Origin: Pasteurellaceae bacterium
GTDB taxonomy: Bacteria; Pseudomonadota; Gammaproteobacteria; Enterobacterales; Pasteurellaceae
Reading direction: 5' to 3'
DNA length: 64,000 bases
Assembly: GCA_030527795.1 (NCBI GenBank)
Contig: JAUNAB010000007.1
Coordinates: 43,182-107,181 of the forward strand
How positions within the stretch are numbered: the stretch's first letter is position 1; every line of letters starts with the position of its first letter. Position numbers and translations under genes: made by a program. The notes beneath the pieces were generated by a model. The model searched no databases. It saw only the letters and a list, made by a program, of their open reading frames with translations, and was not told the DNA's origin. This document shows positions 1-8,395 of this stretch, one piece after another.

Positions 1-1179
1 ATACAAATTGTCGTTCTTGATGCAGTGTTCTCATTTGATGCGGTGATTACCGCGGTCGGAATGATTAAACATTTAGAAATTATGATGATGGCGGTGATTA
101 TTGCGATGATTTTAATGATGTTTGCGTCTAAATGGCTAACGGATTTCGTGAATCATCACCCAACGATTGTAATCTTATGTTTAAGTTTCTTATTGATGAT
201 CGGCTTCAGTTTAATTGCGGAAGGTTTAGGTTTCCATATTCCTAAAGGTTATTTATATGCTGCCATCGGCTTTTCTATTGCGATTGAAGGCTTTAATCAA
301 ATATCAAATCGCAATCGGGTTAAATATGAAAATCAACAACCTTTACGTGAACGTACCGCGGATGCCATTTTAAAATTAATTGGCGGTCGCAATACTGAAC
401 AACAAGAAACCGAAGAAACCAATGAAGAACAATCGGTAGAAAATATGCCTTTTGCTCAAGAAGAACGTTATATGATTAGTGGCGTATTAGCATTGGGTGA
501 ACGCAATATTCAAACAATTATGACACCGCGGACAGAAATTTCTTGGGTTAATATTGAAGCCAATGCAGCTGAAATTCGCCAGCAATTGCTTGATACCCCG
601 CATAATTTATTCCCTGTGTGTAAAGGTAACATTGATAGTATTTTAGGCGTAATGCGCGCTAAAGATATGCTGGCTATTTTAGATCAATATCCTGATCGCT
701 TATTGCAAGCACTAAAACCACTATTGGCTCGTCATCAACCTGTCTATGTTACTGATACGATTGATAATCTAAAATTGCTGAATATGCTAAAAAATGCCAA
801 AGGTAATTTAGCTATCGTTGAAAATGAATTTGGACAAGTTGTTGGATTGGTCACACCACTTGACTTACTTGAAGCTATCGCGGGCGAATTCCCCGATGAA
901 GATGAACAAGCTGAAATTGTAAAACAAGACGATATTTGGCTAGTGAAAGGCACCGCAAGTTTAGAGCAACTTAAACTGGAACTTGATGAACCAGAACTCT
1001 TTGAAGATGCAGAGCAATTTACCGTAAGCGGTTTACTGTTATATCGTTTTGATGATGTTGTAAAAGTCAATGATAGCATTGAAATTGAAGGTTATCGTTT
1101 CACCGTATTAGAAACCTTAAATTCACGCATTTTACAAGTAAAAGTGGAAAAATGCACCCAATCAGATGAATGGGAATAA
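1..1179 (+). CDS. yoaE: YoaE-type TerC/CBS/CorC membrane protein, 5' end outside window
   Basis: The reading frame is open at base 1, so the start lies upstream. 392 residues are visible against about 518 in E. coli YoaE, so roughly 130 N-terminal residues are missing. The visible part begins in a TerC membrane domain (DAVFSFDAV near residues 7-15), has several hydrophobic helices to about residue 105, then an acidic linker. Two CBS repeats follow (MTPRTEISW; a second around QPVYVTDTID), with FGQVVGLVTPLDLLEAIAGEFPD closely matching YoaE, and a C-terminal CorC/HlyC-type domain. The family is thought to be an inner-membrane ion transporter or sensor; substrate is not known. A perfect ACCGCGGT core (49-56) is embedded in the TAV codons. 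Followed 43 bp later by yggL. Confidence 0.9.
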   Translation: MQIVVLDAVFSFDAVITAVGMIKHLEIMMMAVIIAMILMMFASKWLTDFVNHHPTIVILCLSFLLMIGFSLIAEGLGFHIPKGYLYAAIGFSIAIEGFNQISNRNRVKYENQQPLRERTADAILKLIGGRNTEQQETEETNEEQSVENMPFAQEERYMISGVLALGERNIQTIMTPRTEISWVNIEANAAEIRQQLLDTPHNLFPVCKGNIDSILGVMRAKDMLAILDQYPDRLLQALKPLLARHQPVYVTDTIDNLKLLNMLKNAKGNLAIVENEFGQVVGLVTPLDLLEAIAGEFPDEDEQAEIVKQDDIWLVKGTASLEQLKLELDEPELFEDAEQFTVSGLLLYRFDDVVKVNDSIEIEGYRFTVLETLNSRILQVKVEKCTQSDEWE

Positions 1180-1222
1180 TATCAACCTAAATAAAGAATA
1201 ACCATCTCATAAGGAGAACAAA

Positions 1223-1561
1223 ATGGCGATTAAACGCAACCAAAGACAACGTAAAAAAATGCACTTAGCGGAATTCCAAGAACTTGGTTTTTTAGTTAAT
1301 TGGCAATTTTCAGAAGGAACACCAGTAGAACAAGTTGATGAAATCGTTGACCGTTTTATTAATGAAGTGATCCGCGAGAATGGATTAGCATACGAAGGTA
1401 GTGGATACTTACATTGGGAAGGTTTAGTTTGCTTAGAAAAACTGGGCAAATGTAATGACAACCATCGCGAATTAGTAAAATCTTGGTTAGAAAAAAATGG
1501 ACTGCAACAAATTGAAGTAAGCCAACTCTTTGATATTTGGTGGGATTACCCAACAAAATAG
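1223..1561 (+). CDS. yggL: YggL family 50S ribosome-binding protein (DUF469)
   Basis: 112 residues, matching the roughly 108-residue E. coli YggL nearly end to end: basic N-terminus (RNQRQRKKMH), then AEFQELGFLVNWQF, VDRFINEVI, GSGYLHWEGLVCLEKLGKC and the C-terminal LFDIWWDYP. Family members associate with the large ribosomal subunit; the exact role is unclear. The ATG at 1223 has a good ribosome site (AAGGAG at 1211-1216). It lies downstream of yoaE on the same strand and is closed by a strong terminator, so the two could share a transcript. Nothing abnormal. Confidence 0.93.
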   Translation: MAIKRNQRQRKKMHLAEFQELGFLVNWQFSEGTPVEQVDEIVDRFINEVIRENGLAYEGSGYLHWEGLVCLEKLGKCNDNHRELVKSWLEKNGLQQIEVSQLFDIWWDYPTK

Positions 1562-1564
1562 CAC

Positions 1565-1594
1565 AAAAAAGCCGAGCAATGCTCGGCTTTTTTA
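1565..1594 (+). terminator. Rho-independent terminator after yggL
   Basis: Stem GCCGAGC / GCTCGGC with an AAT loop, followed by a T run; it starts 4 bases after the yggL stop codon. Confidence 0.88.
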
Positions 1595-1675
1595 TTATGC
1601 ATTAACACTTTTATCCCAACTCAACCCTATCAAAATAAAACATTTTAATTTCAAACTAAAATATTTTTCTATTTT

Positions 1676-1691
1676 TGTGATAAACATCACA
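1676..1691 (+). promoter_or_regulatory. CRP-cAMP binding site of the sorbitol operon
   Basis: TGTGATAAACATCACA is a perfect match to the CRP consensus TGTGA-N6-TCACA. Its centre (1683.5) is about 41.5 bp upstream of a start predicted from the TACTAT hexamer at 1713-1718, the spacing of a class II CRP-activated promoter. This fits catabolite control of a PTS sorbitol operon. Confidence 0.8.
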
Positions 1692-1712
1692 TTTAAAGTT
1701 TTCAAAATAAAA

Positions 1713-1718
1713 TACTAT
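1713..1718 (+). promoter_or_regulatory. Likely -10 hexamer of srl promoter
   Basis: TACTAT lies about 30 bp downstream of the CRP-site centre. No good -35 hexamer is seen, as expected for a CRP-dependent promoter. Inference from spacing only. Confidence 0.4.
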
Positions 1719-1791
1719 TTACTCTAATGAAAGCTAAGTATTTTTCAGAAACTGCAATACATTTAATTCAATATTTTTAATGAGGATCTGT

Positions 1792-2340
1792 ATGGAATAT
1801 ATAACTCATGCAGCGGAATGGTTTATTGGGCTATTCCAAAAAGGTGGTGAAACATTCGTTGGTATGGTAACAGGAATTCTTCCCCTACTTATTTCTTTAT
1901 TAGTTGTAATGAATGCACTAATTAAGTTCATTGGTCAAGATAAAATAGAACGTCTAGCACAACGTAGTGCGGGCAATCCTATCTCTCGTTACTTCATTCT
2001 ACCGATTATTGGTACATTTGTATTCTGTAATCCAATGACGCTAAGTTTAGGTCGTTTTCTTCCTGAACGTTACAAACCTAGCTACTATGCTGCGGCATCT
2101 TATAGTTGCCATTCTATGAATGGCTTATTCCCACATATTAATCCAGGAGAACTATTCGTTTATTTAGGTATAGCACAAGGGCTAACGACATTAAGTTTAC
2201 CACTTGGTCCGCTCGCTGTTAGTTATTTGCTGATAGGGATGTTTACCAACTTTTTCCGTGGTTGGGTAACAGACTATACGACAGCATTTTTTGAAAAACG
2301 AATGGGTATTACACTTGATCGTGAAGTTCATCTTAATTAA
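1792..2340 (+). CDS. srlA: PTS glucitol/sorbitol transporter subunit IIC
   Basis: 182-residue inner-membrane EIIC component that moves sorbitol across the membrane for phosphorylation. It is very close to E. coli Srl[18 protein letters not shown] at the N-terminus, [30 protein letters not shown] and [14 protein letters not shown] chose the ATG at 1792, not the in-frame ATG at 1780, because GAGGA (1782-1786) gives proper ribosome-site spacing and the protein then starts like SrlA. First gene of the sorbitol operon; srlE follows after 13 bp. A separate short IIC next to a IIBC protein is the normal organisation of the glucitol PTS family. Confidence 0.95.
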   Translation: MEYITHAAEWFIGLFQKGGETFVGMVTGILPLLISLLVVMNALIKFIGQDKIERLAQRSAGNPISRYFILPIIGTFVFCNPMTLSLGRFLPERYKPSYYAAASYSCHSMNGLFPHINPGELFVYLGIAQGLTTLSLPLGPLAVSYLLIGMFTNFFRGWVTDYTTAFFEKRMGITLDREVHLN

Positions 2341-2353
2341 TAAGGAATAAAAA

Positions 2354-3340
2354 ATGAGTAAAAAACTTTATATTGAAAAAGGTCAAGGTGGCTGGGGCGG
2401 TCCTTTAATTATTCCAGTAGATGGAAATAAAAAGATTCTTTATATGACTGCAGGAACTCGTCCAAGCATTGTAGATCATTTAATCGAATTAACAGGTTGG
2501 GAAGCTATTGATGGATTTAAAAATGGAGAACCTGCAAATGAAGAAATAGGGATTGCAATTATTGATTGTGGTGGCGTATTACGTTGCGGTTTATATCCAA
2601 AACGTCGAATTCCAACAATTAATATTCATGCGACAGGGAAGTCAGGCCCACTTGCTGAATTTATTGTTGAAGATATCTACGTTTCAGCTGTAAAAGAAAG
2701 TAATATTAAATTAGTTGACGATAATTCAATCGTAACAGAAAAAGTTGCTGAGCAAAATAACTCAAAAACAATAAAAGATTATGATAGTTCTAAAAAAATA
2801 ACAGAGCAAAGTGATGGAATTCTAGCCAAAATTGGTATGGGAATGGGATCTGTTGTTGCCGTATTTTTCCAAGCAGGAAGAGATACGATAGATACCGTAT
2901 TAAAAACAATTTTACCATTTATGGCATTTGTTTCAGCTTTAATAGGCATCATCATTGCATCAGGATTAGGGGATTGGATTGCTCACGGTTTAACACCTTT
3001 AGCTAGTAGTCCAATAGGATTAGTTATCTTAGCTTTAATCTGTTCATTCCCATTACTTTCTCCTTTCTTAGGGCCTGGAGCTGTAATTGCGCAAGTGATT
3101 GGAGTATTAGTTGGTGTACAAATAGGGTTAGGAAATATCCCACCACATTTGGCATTGCCTGCGTTATTCGCTATTAATGCTCAAGCAGCTTGTGACTTTA
3201 TTCCTGTTGGTTTATCTATGGCGGAAGCAAAACAAGATACTGTTCGTGTAGGTGTGCCATCGGTTTTAGTTAGTCGCTTTTTAACAGGTGCACCAACGGT
3301 ATTAATAGCTTGGGCCGTATCTGCATTTATTTATCAATAA
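2354..3340 (+). CDS. srlE: PTS glucitol/sorbitol transporter subunit IIBC
   Basis: 328 residues, against about 319 in E. coli SrlE. The N-terminal IIB part contains the [20 protein letters not shown] segment, where the phosphorylated cysteine of the glucitol IIB family lies. A variable hydrophilic linker spans roughly residues 118-150. The C-terminal membrane part has [21 protein letters not shown] and [19 protein letters not shown]. It receives phosphate from SrlB and passes it to sorbitol, giving sorbitol 6-phosphate in the cytoplasm. AAGGAATAAAA precedes the ATG. It sits between srlA and srlB on one strand. Confidence 0.95.
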   Translation: MSKKLYIEKGQGGWGGPLIIPVDGNKKILYMTAGTRPSIVDHLIELTGWEAIDGFKNGEPANEEIGIAIIDCGGVLRCGLYPKRRIPTINIHATGKSGPLAEFIVEDIYVSAVKESNIKLVDDNSIVTEKVAEQNNSKTIKDYDSSKKITEQSDGILAKIGMGMGSVVAVFFQAGRDTIDTVLKTILPFMAFVSALIGIIIASGLGDWIAHGLTPLASSPIGLVILALICSFPLLSPFLGPGAVIAQVIGVLVGVQIGLGNIPPHLALPALFAINAQAACDFIPVGLSMAEAKQDTVRVGVPSVLVSRFLTGAPTVLIAWAVSAFIYQ

Positions 3341-3350
3341 TTAAATTTAC

Positions 3351-3367
3351 AGGGGGTAAATCCCCCT
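3351..3367 (+). other. Intercistronic GC hairpin between srlE and srlB
   Basis: AGGGGG / CCCCCT arms around a five-base loop, 11 bases after the srlE stop and 17 bases before the srlB ATG. There is no T run, so it is not a clear terminator. It may stabilise the upstream mRNA end or modulate srlB translation; this is inference. Confidence 0.45.
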
Positions 3368-3383
3368 TAAATAAGGAAGTACA

Positions 3384-3749
3384 ATGAAAGTTATTTACCA
3401 AACGACATTCACAAAAATAGGAAATTTTGCCAAAGATTCATTAGATGAAAATATGTTGATTACTTTCAAACAAGGCGCACCCGAAGATTTAGAAGATTAT
3501 TGCTTTATCCATAATCATGGAGAGCTTTCCGATAATGTACTAGTTGGTGATGTTATGGAACTTAATGGTATTGATTATACCATTACAGCAATAGGAGAAG
3601 TTGCAAACATAAATTTAAGAGAATTAGGTCATGTTACTTGGCGTTTTGACAATTCTGAAATTGCTGAATATCCAGGAACAATCCATATAAAAGGAAATAC
3701 ACCTACTCATATACAAGCAGGTGATAGTCTAAAAATAAAACGTTATTAA
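3384..3749 (+). CDS. srlB: PTS glucitol/sorbitol transporter subunit IIA
   Basis: 121 residues, the size of E. coli SrlB (123). Family features are present: an N-terminal beta-rich start (MKVIYQTTFTKIG), the active-site region EDYCFIHNHGEL in which the conserved His takes phosphate from HPr, and the C-terminal GTIHIKG and AGDSLKIKRY. It is the cytoplasmic phosphocarrier between HPr and SrlE. AAGGAAG precedes the ATG. It lies between srlE and srlD in the operon. Confidence 0.95.
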   Translation: MKVIYQTTFTKIGNFAKDSLDENMLITFKQGAPEDLEDYCFIHNHGELSDNVLVGDVMELNGIDYTITAIGEVANINLRELGHVTWRFDNSEIAEYPGTIHIKGNTPTHIQAGDSLKIKRY

Positions 3750-3770
3750 TTAATTTATAGGAGATAAAAA

Positions 3771-4553
3771 ATGGTATCTAAAGTGGCAGTAGTTATCGGT
3801 GGAGGACAAACTCTTGGTGCATTCTTATGTTCAGGGTTAGCAGATAATGGCTACCTTGTTGCAGTAGCTGATTTAAATGAACACAATGCAAATAAAGTAG
3901 CAGAACAAATTAATCAAAAATTTGGCAAAAATATTGCAAAAGGATTTCAAGTTGATGCAACCAATGAAAATAGTGTAATAAATTTGGCTAAAGATGTAGA
4001 TTCTACATTTGGTCGTTCTGATTTACTTGTTTATAGTGCAGGAATAGCTAAAGCCTCACCCATTACTAGTTTCCCTTTAAAAGATTTTGAATTATCTGTT
4101 TCTGTCAATTTAACTGGTTATTTTCTATGCGCACGAGAATTTGCTAAATTAATGATCCGCGATAATATAAAAGGACGAATAATTCAAATAAACTCCAAAT
4201 CAGGAAAAGTGGGAAGTAAACATAATTCAGGCTATAGTGCAGCAAAATTCGGAGGGGTTGGTTTAACTCAATCTTTGGCTCTTGATTTAGCTGATAGTGG
4301 CATTACGGTAAATTCATTAATGTTAGGTAATTTACTAAAATCACCAATGTTTCAATCACTTATTCCACAATATGCAAAAAAACTAGGTATTCCAGAAAGT
4401 GAAGTTGAGCAGGTTTATATTGATAAAGTACCTTTGAAAAGAGGTTGTGAATATCAAGATGTTCTTAATGTATTATTATTCTATGCGAGTGAAAAAGCAT
4501 CTTATTGCACAGGACAATCTATTAATATTACTGGTGGGCAAGTAATGTTTTAA
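3771..4553 (+). CDS. srlD: Sorbitol-6-phosphate 2-dehydrogenase
   Basis: 260-residue short-chain dehydrogenase that oxidises sorbitol 6-phosphate to fructose 6-phosphate with NAD+. The N-terminal dinucleotide fold has a variant glycine motif (VVIGGGQTLGAFL), then the conserved YSAGIAKA segment, and the catalytic pair in GYSAAKFGG (Tyr/Lys, about residues 154-158) preceded by the serine in INSKSGK. The C-terminus CTGQSINITGGQVMF matches SrlD. GGAG ribosome site precedes the ATG. A hairpin after its stop separates it from the aldolase gene but the strand continues. Confidence 0.95.
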   Translation: MVSKVAVVIGGGQTLGAFLCSGLADNGYLVAVADLNEHNANKVAEQINQKFGKNIAKGFQVDATNENSVINLAKDVDSTFGRSDLLVYSAGIAKASPITSFPLKDFELSVSVNLTGYFLCAREFAKLMIRDNIKGRIIQINSKSGKVGSKHNSGYSAAKFGGVGLTQSLALDLADSGITVNSLMLGNLLKSPMFQSLIPQYAKKLGIPESEVEQVYIDKVPLKRGCEYQDVLNVLLFYASEKASYCTGQSINITGGQVMF

Positions 4554-4563
4554 TGATATAATT

Positions 4564-4594
4564 AATCCCTTTTCATATAGAAAAGGGATTTTAT
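4564..4594 (+). terminator. Hairpin after srlD (possible partial terminator)
   Basis: Arms AATCCCTTTT / AAAAGGGATT around a short loop, followed by TTATTTA. It sits between srlD and fsa. Since the downstream genes stay on the same strand and relate to the same sugar, it may only attenuate transcription. Confidence 0.5.
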
Positions 4595-4618
4595 TTACTT
4601 ATATAGTAAGGAATTTAT

Positions 4619-5284
4619 ATGGAATTTTACTTAGATACAGCAAATATAAAATTAGTAAAAAAACTTTATCGTATTTTACCTTTATCTGGAGTAACGACTA
4701 ATCCGAGTATTATAGCAAAAGAAAATTTGAATTTAGTTGATGTTTTACAGAGCTTACAAGATATTTTTGAAAATAAAGGTAACTTATTTGCTCAAGTATT
4801 AGGGCATACAGAGAATGAAATTGTAGAAGAAGCAATGAAATTGCGTGAAAAATTTCCTTCTATTATAGTAAAAATCCCTGTTATACCCGAAGGTATTGCA
4901 GCAATAAAAACATTAAGCAAAAATAATATTCCTACATTAGGTACCGCCGTTTATGGTGCAGCTCAAGGTTTACTTTCTGCATTATCAGGTTCAATATATA
5001 TAGCACCATATGTAAACAGAATAGATAGTCAAAATGGAAATGGAATACAAACTGTATCAGAACTACAAACTCTACTAAATTTACATTCGCCAAAATCAAA
5101 AATTTTAGCAGCAAGTTTTCGAACACCCAGACAAGTTCTTGACTGTATGCTTACAGGTTGTGCTGCGGTTACAGTTCCACCAGAAATAGCAGAATTATTT
5201 TTAAAAGACCCCGCAGTATTTTCCGCAATAGATCAATTTGATCAAGATTGGTTTACAACATTTCACAAAAAACAACTTTTTTAA
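4619..5284 (+). CDS. fsa: Fructose-6-phosphate aldolase (transaldolase-like)
   Basis: 221 residues, the length of E. coli FsaA (220) and much shorter than true transaldolases. Signature segments are MEFYLDTANIK, SGVTTNPSIIAKE, the Schiff-base lysine in IIVKIPV (about residue 85), GTAVYGAAQGLLSAL, YVNRIDSQNGNGIQTV and AASFRTPRQVLDCMLTGC. The enzyme reversibly splits fructose 6-phosphate into dihydroxyacetone and glyceraldehyde 3-phosphate. Between srlD and gutM, its substrate is the product of SrlD, which suggests a coupled route. The protein could also be named TalC; reaction specificity is inferred from the family. Confidence 0.85.
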   Translation: MEFYLDTANIKLVKKLYRILPLSGVTTNPSIIAKENLNLVDVLQSLQDIFENKGNLFAQVLGHTENEIVEEAMKLREKFPSIIVKIPVIPEGIAAIKTLSKNNIPTLGTAVYGAAQGLLSALSGSIYIAPYVNRIDSQNGNGIQTVSELQTLLNLHSPKSKILAASFRTPRQVLDCMLTGCAAVTVPPEIAELFLKDPAVFSAIDQFDQDWFTTFHKKQLF

Positions 5285-5323
5285 TAGAAAATAAGATAGA
5301 CTATTTTATATATAGAGATTATT

Positions 5324-5686
5324 ATGACAGATAAAATTAATGCACTAATATTAATAGCTATAATCGCGTGGTTATTACAAATTATACTAGGTTGGTTACA
5401 ACTTAACCGGTTTAATAAAGAATTTATATCTTTATCAAAACAAGGAAAAGTTGGTATAGGTAAAACCAAAGGACGTTTTAAACCCAAAACCATTATAGCT
5501 ATTGCATTTGATCATAATCTTAATGTTGTGGATACGCTTATAATAAAAGGGTATACTGTATTCGCCAGACCAAAAAAATTAACAATATTAAATAACTTAC
5601 ATTATTCAAATATAGATCCTCTAAAAATATTTCCAGGTAATAAAGATTTACAAAGAATATTGTCTGAAGCGATTCAAATGGAATAA
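5324..5686 (+). CDS. gutM: GutM-family sorbitol operon regulator/accessory protein
   Basis: 120 residues, about the size of E. coli GutM/SrlM (119). One N-terminal hydrophobic helix (about residues 7-24), then a conserved soluble part with GKVGIGKTKGRFKPKTIIAIAFD and VVDTLIIKGYTVFARPK. GutM is described as an activator of the glucitol operon, acting together with the repressor SrlR; a membrane anchor is evident here. It ends only 3 bases before srlR, so the two are probably translated together. Confidence 0.85.
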   Translation: MTDKINALILIAIIAWLLQIILGWLQLNRFNKEFISLSKQGKVGIGKTKGRFKPKTIIAIAFDHNLNVVDTLIIKGYTVFARPKKLTILNNLHYSNIDPLKIFPGNKDLQRILSEAIQME

Positions 5687-5689
5687 ATA

Positions 5690-6460
5690 ATGAAACCTAA
5701 AGAACGACAACAAGCAATCATAGAATTTTTACAACATAATGGGAAAACAGCCGTAGATAAACTTGCTAGTTTTTTTAACTTAACAAGCACTACTATTAGG
5801 AAAGATCTTACAGCTCTAGAAAAAGAAGAAAGAGTTCTACGTACATATGGAAGTGTAGTATTAGTTACTCACAGTAACGAAATAGATTTACCAATTATAA
5901 ATAAAACGAATATTAATATAGAAATAAAAAAGAAAATTGCCGCTAGAGCAGCAGATCTAATAAGCAATGGTGATTCAATTATTATAGATACAGGAAGCAC
6001 CGCATTACAATTAGTTCCTTTTCTTGCTAATTTAGATAATTTAACTATTATGGCAAATAGCCTACATATCATAAATGCATTAGTAAATTTAAATTCAAAT
6101 CATGAGTTATTAATTTGTGGAGGAACTTATAGACCTAAATCATCTTCCTTTCATGGAATCTTAGCAGAATCAACTTTTGATAAATTTTCATTTGATAAGT
6201 TATTTATTGGTACTGATGGATTTGATTTAGAACTTGGTCTTACCACTTTCAATGAAGTTCATGGCGTAAGTAAAGCAATGTGCAACGCTGCTCGAGAAGT
6301 CATTGTTCTTGCAGACTCAACAAAATTTAATCGACGCAGTCCTAATGTTGTTTGTCCTTTAGAAAAAATAAATACAATTATAACAGATAAAGGGATAGGT
6401 AAAATAACACAAGATAGATTAATAAAAAAAGGAATTAATGTTATTATTATTGACAAATAA
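5690..6460 (+). CDS. srlR: DeoR-family repressor of the sorbitol operon
   Basis: 256 residues. The N-terminal DeoR helix-turn-helix spans about residues 1-55 (KPKERQQAIIEFL, TSTTIRKDLTALE), followed by the sugar-phosphate sensor domain (DSIIIDTGSTALQLV, LLICGGTYRPKSSSFHG, GTDGFDLELGLTTF, VIVLADSTKFNRRSP). SrlR of E. coli represses srl in the absence of sorbitol; the position as last gene of the operon supports the same role. Likely autoregulated. The ATG at 5690 follows directly on gutM. Confidence 0.9.
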   Translation: MKPKERQQAIIEFLQHNGKTAVDKLASFFNLTSTTIRKDLTALEKEERVLRTYGSVVLVTHSNEIDLPIINKTNINIEIKKKIAARAADLISNGDSIIIDTGSTALQLVPFLANLDNLTIMANSLHIINALVNLNSNHELLICGGTYRPKSSSFHGILAESTFDKFSFDKLFIGTDGFDLELGLTTFNEVHGVSKAMCNAAREVIVLADSTKFNRRSPNVVCPLEKINTIITDKGIGKITQDRLIKKGINVIIIDK

Positions 6461-6550
6461 TAAATATCAAATTTTTAAAGTAAACTTATACCTACCAATT
6501 TTTTTAATTCAGGTTTACTTAAATAAAATCAGTATTTTTCAAATTTTTTG

Positions 6551-6558
6551 ACCGCGGT
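6551..6558. repeat. Uptake-like ACCGCGGT core, intergenic
   Basis: ACCGCGGT with TTTTTTG on the left and AAATTT on the right; one of 22 exact copies in the window. It stands alone between srlR and the tal terminator. Confidence 0.7.
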
Positions 6559-6633
6559 AAATTTGAATTTACTCATAATTACCTAATAATAAACTGTTAC
6601 TTATTCCATTTAAAATATTTTTATTATATAATT

Positions 6634-6666
6634 AAAAAAGCACAATAAATTTATTGTGCTTTTTTA
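6634..6666. terminator. Bidirectional terminator between srlR and tal
   Basis: A 20-base perfect palindrome (GCACAATAAA / TTTATTGTGC) flanked by A6 on the left and T6 on the right. It can stop both the tal transcript (minus strand) and any read-through from srlR. Confidence 0.85.
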
Positions 6667-6679
6667 CAGATAGATAAAT

Positions 6680-7633
6680 TTATAATTTACTTACCAACAT
6701 CGCTTCTAATTTTTCTTGGTCAACAGCAAATTTACGGATGCCTTCTGCGAGTTTTTCTACTGCCATTGCATCACTATTATGCTGCCAATAGAATTCACTT
6801 TCAGTTAATGCTTGTGGTTTTGCTTGAATTTGCCCTTTATATTCAAGTTTACGTTCAAGACTTGCATTGCTTTCTTGTAACTCTTTCAATAAATTTGGCG
6901 CGATAGTCAAACGATCGCAACCTGCTAATTCTGTAATTTCGCCGATATTACGGAAACTTGCTCCCATTACAATAGTTTTGTAGCCGTGTTGTTTGTAATA
7001 GTTGTAAATTTTAGTAACAGAAATCACACCAGGATCTTCATTTGAAACATAATCTTTACCGCCATTATTGGCTTTATACCAATCAAGAATACGTCCTACA
7101 AATGGCGAAATTAAGTAAACATTTGCTTCGGCACAGGCACGTGCTTGCGCTTCTGAAAATAATAGAGTTAAATTACAATTAATGCCTTCTTTTTCAAGAA
7201 TTTCAGCAGCACGGATACCCTGCCAGGTTGATGCAATTTTAATTAAAATACGTTCATTGCTAATCCCTGCTTGATTATAAAGTGCAATTAATTTGCGTGC
7301 TTTTTCAATTGTCGCCTGCGTATTATAAGAGAAACGAGCATCAACTTCGGTTGAAATACGTCCTGGTACAATTTTTAAAATTTCAAGCCCGATATTCACG
7401 GCTAATTTATCTTGAGCATCAATAAGTTGCTGTTTTTTGTCATCGCTTTGCTGTTTAGCATAAGCCACAGCTTCATCAATCAATGGTGCGTATTGTTGCA
7501 ATGCAGAAGCACTTAAGATTAAAGATGGGTTGGTAGTCGCATCTTGTGGCTGATATTTTTTAATTGCTTCAATATCTCCAGTGTCAGCAACCACGACGGT
7601 CATACTACGTAAAGTATCTAATTGTGTTGTCAT
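6680..7633 (-). CDS. tal: Transaldolase B
   Basis: 317 residues, matching E. coli TalB (317). It starts [20 protein letters not shown], then [13 protein letters not shown], the Schiff-base lysine in [14 protein letters not shown] (about residue 132), [30 protein letters not shown] and [12 protein letters not shown]. It transfers a three-carbon unit between sedoheptulose 7-phosphate and glyceraldehyde 3-phosphate in the pentose phosphate pathway. Single gene, convergent with srlR. A perfect CRP site lies 102 bp upstream of its start and may control it. Confidence 0.96.
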   Translation of the reverse strand: MTTQLDTLRSMTVVVADTGDIEAIKKYQPQDATTNPSLILSASALQQYAPLIDEAVAYAKQQSDDKKQQLIDAQDKLAVNIGLEILKIVPGRISTEVDARFSYNTQATIEKARKLIALYNQAGISNERILIKIASTWQGIRAAEILEKEGINCNLTLLFSEAQARACAEANVYLISPFVGRILDWYKANNGGKDYVSNEDPGVISVTKIYNYYKQHGYKTIVMGASFRNIGEITELAGCDRLTIAPNLLKELQESNASLERKLEYKGQIQAKPQALTESEFYWQHNSDAMAVEKLAEGIRKFAVDQEKLEAMLVSKL

Positions 7634-7734
7634 AAAAACCTCTTTTTGATAACTAAAATATTGCGGTTACAATAGCATAGTTTTAAATGAGTTTTAACTT
7701 TATCATTGATAGATTTCATTTATATATAAGAATT

Positions 7735-7750
7735 TGTGATAAAGATCACA
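7735..7750. promoter_or_regulatory. CRP-cAMP site between tal and tag
   Basis: TGTGATAAAGATCACA is a perfect TGTGA-N6-TCACA match in the divergent tal/tag intergenic region. It is 31 bp upstream of the tag ATG, too close to activate tag well, and 102 bp from the tal ATG, where it could activate tal. The target gene is inference. Confidence 0.7.
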
Positions 7751-7780
7751 ATTTTATTCATTTTAATTAAGGAAATAAAA

Positions 7781-8332
7781 ATGCGTTGCCATTGGTGTGA
7801 ATCAAGCCAACTTTACCGAGATTATCACGATCAAGAATGGGGAAAACCAGAATATGATGATCGGAAATTATTTGAACAACTTTGCCTAGAAGGTCAACAG
7901 GCGGGACTATCTTGGATCACGGTATTAAAAAAACGTGAACATTATCGTGCGGCATTTTTTCAGTTTAATCCTGAAAAAATAGCATTGATGTCCGATCAGG
8001 ATATTGATAATTTGATGCAAAATTCAGGATTAATTCGTCATCGTGCAAAATTACAAGCCATTGTAACCAATGCAAAAGCCTACTTAAATATGAAAAACCG
8101 CGGTCAAAATTTTAGTCATTTTTTGTGGGATTTTGTTGAACATCGTATCCAAATAAATTCTATTGATGATGAACAACATCCCCCAGCAAAGACAGATATT
8201 TCAAAAAAATTATCTCAGGCGCTAAAAAAACAAGGTTTTGTTTTTGTTGGAGAAACCACTTGCTATGCTTTTATGCAAGCGGTGGGAATGGTAAATGATC
8301 ATCATAATAATTGTGCATTTAAATTGAAATAA
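7781..8332 (+). CDS. tag: DNA-3-methyladenine glycosylase I
   Basis: 183 residues; E. coli Tag has 187. It removes N3-methyladenine from DNA to start base-excision repair. Visible family features: zinc-binding N-terminus MRCHWCESS with Cys4, the YRDYHDQEWGKPEYDDRKLFEQLCLEG core, QAGLSWITVLKKRE, and C-terminal VGETTCYAFMQAVGMVNDHHNNC with the second set of metal ligands. I chose the ATG at 7781 because AAGGAAATAAAA precedes it and the protein then starts like Tag. An uptake-like core (8097-8104) is encoded as KNRGQN. Confidence 0.95.
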   Translation: MRCHWCESSQLYRDYHDQEWGKPEYDDRKLFEQLCLEGQQAGLSWITVLKKREHYRAAFFQFNPEKIALMSDQDIDNLMQNSGLIRHRAKLQAIVTNAKAYLNMKNRGQNFSHFLWDFVEHRIQINSIDDEQHPPAKTDISKKLSQALKKQGFVFVGETTCYAFMQAVGMVNDHHNNCAFKLK

Positions 8333-8358
8333 GCTGCGCCCTTATTGCAATTTTCTTG

Positions 8359-8364
8359 TATAAT
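8359..8364 (+). promoter_or_regulatory. Probable -10 box for lptD
   Basis: A perfect TATAAT 31 bases before the lptD ATG. TTGCAA at 8345-8350 is only about 8 bases upstream, so no properly spaced -35 is obvious. Confidence 0.4.
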
Positions 8365-8395
8365 CGGACTAATTTTGACAAGCTATGGTTAATTT

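Noticed and set aside
744..1079. 111-codon Ser-rich frame on the minus strand inside yoaE
   Set aside because: Low-complexity serine-rich translation is typical of the antisense of an acidic protein; yoaE is well supported.
4619..5284. Calling the 221-residue protein a full transaldolase
   Set aside because: It is about 100 residues shorter than TalB, matches FsaA closely, and a true tal gene is present at 6680-7633.
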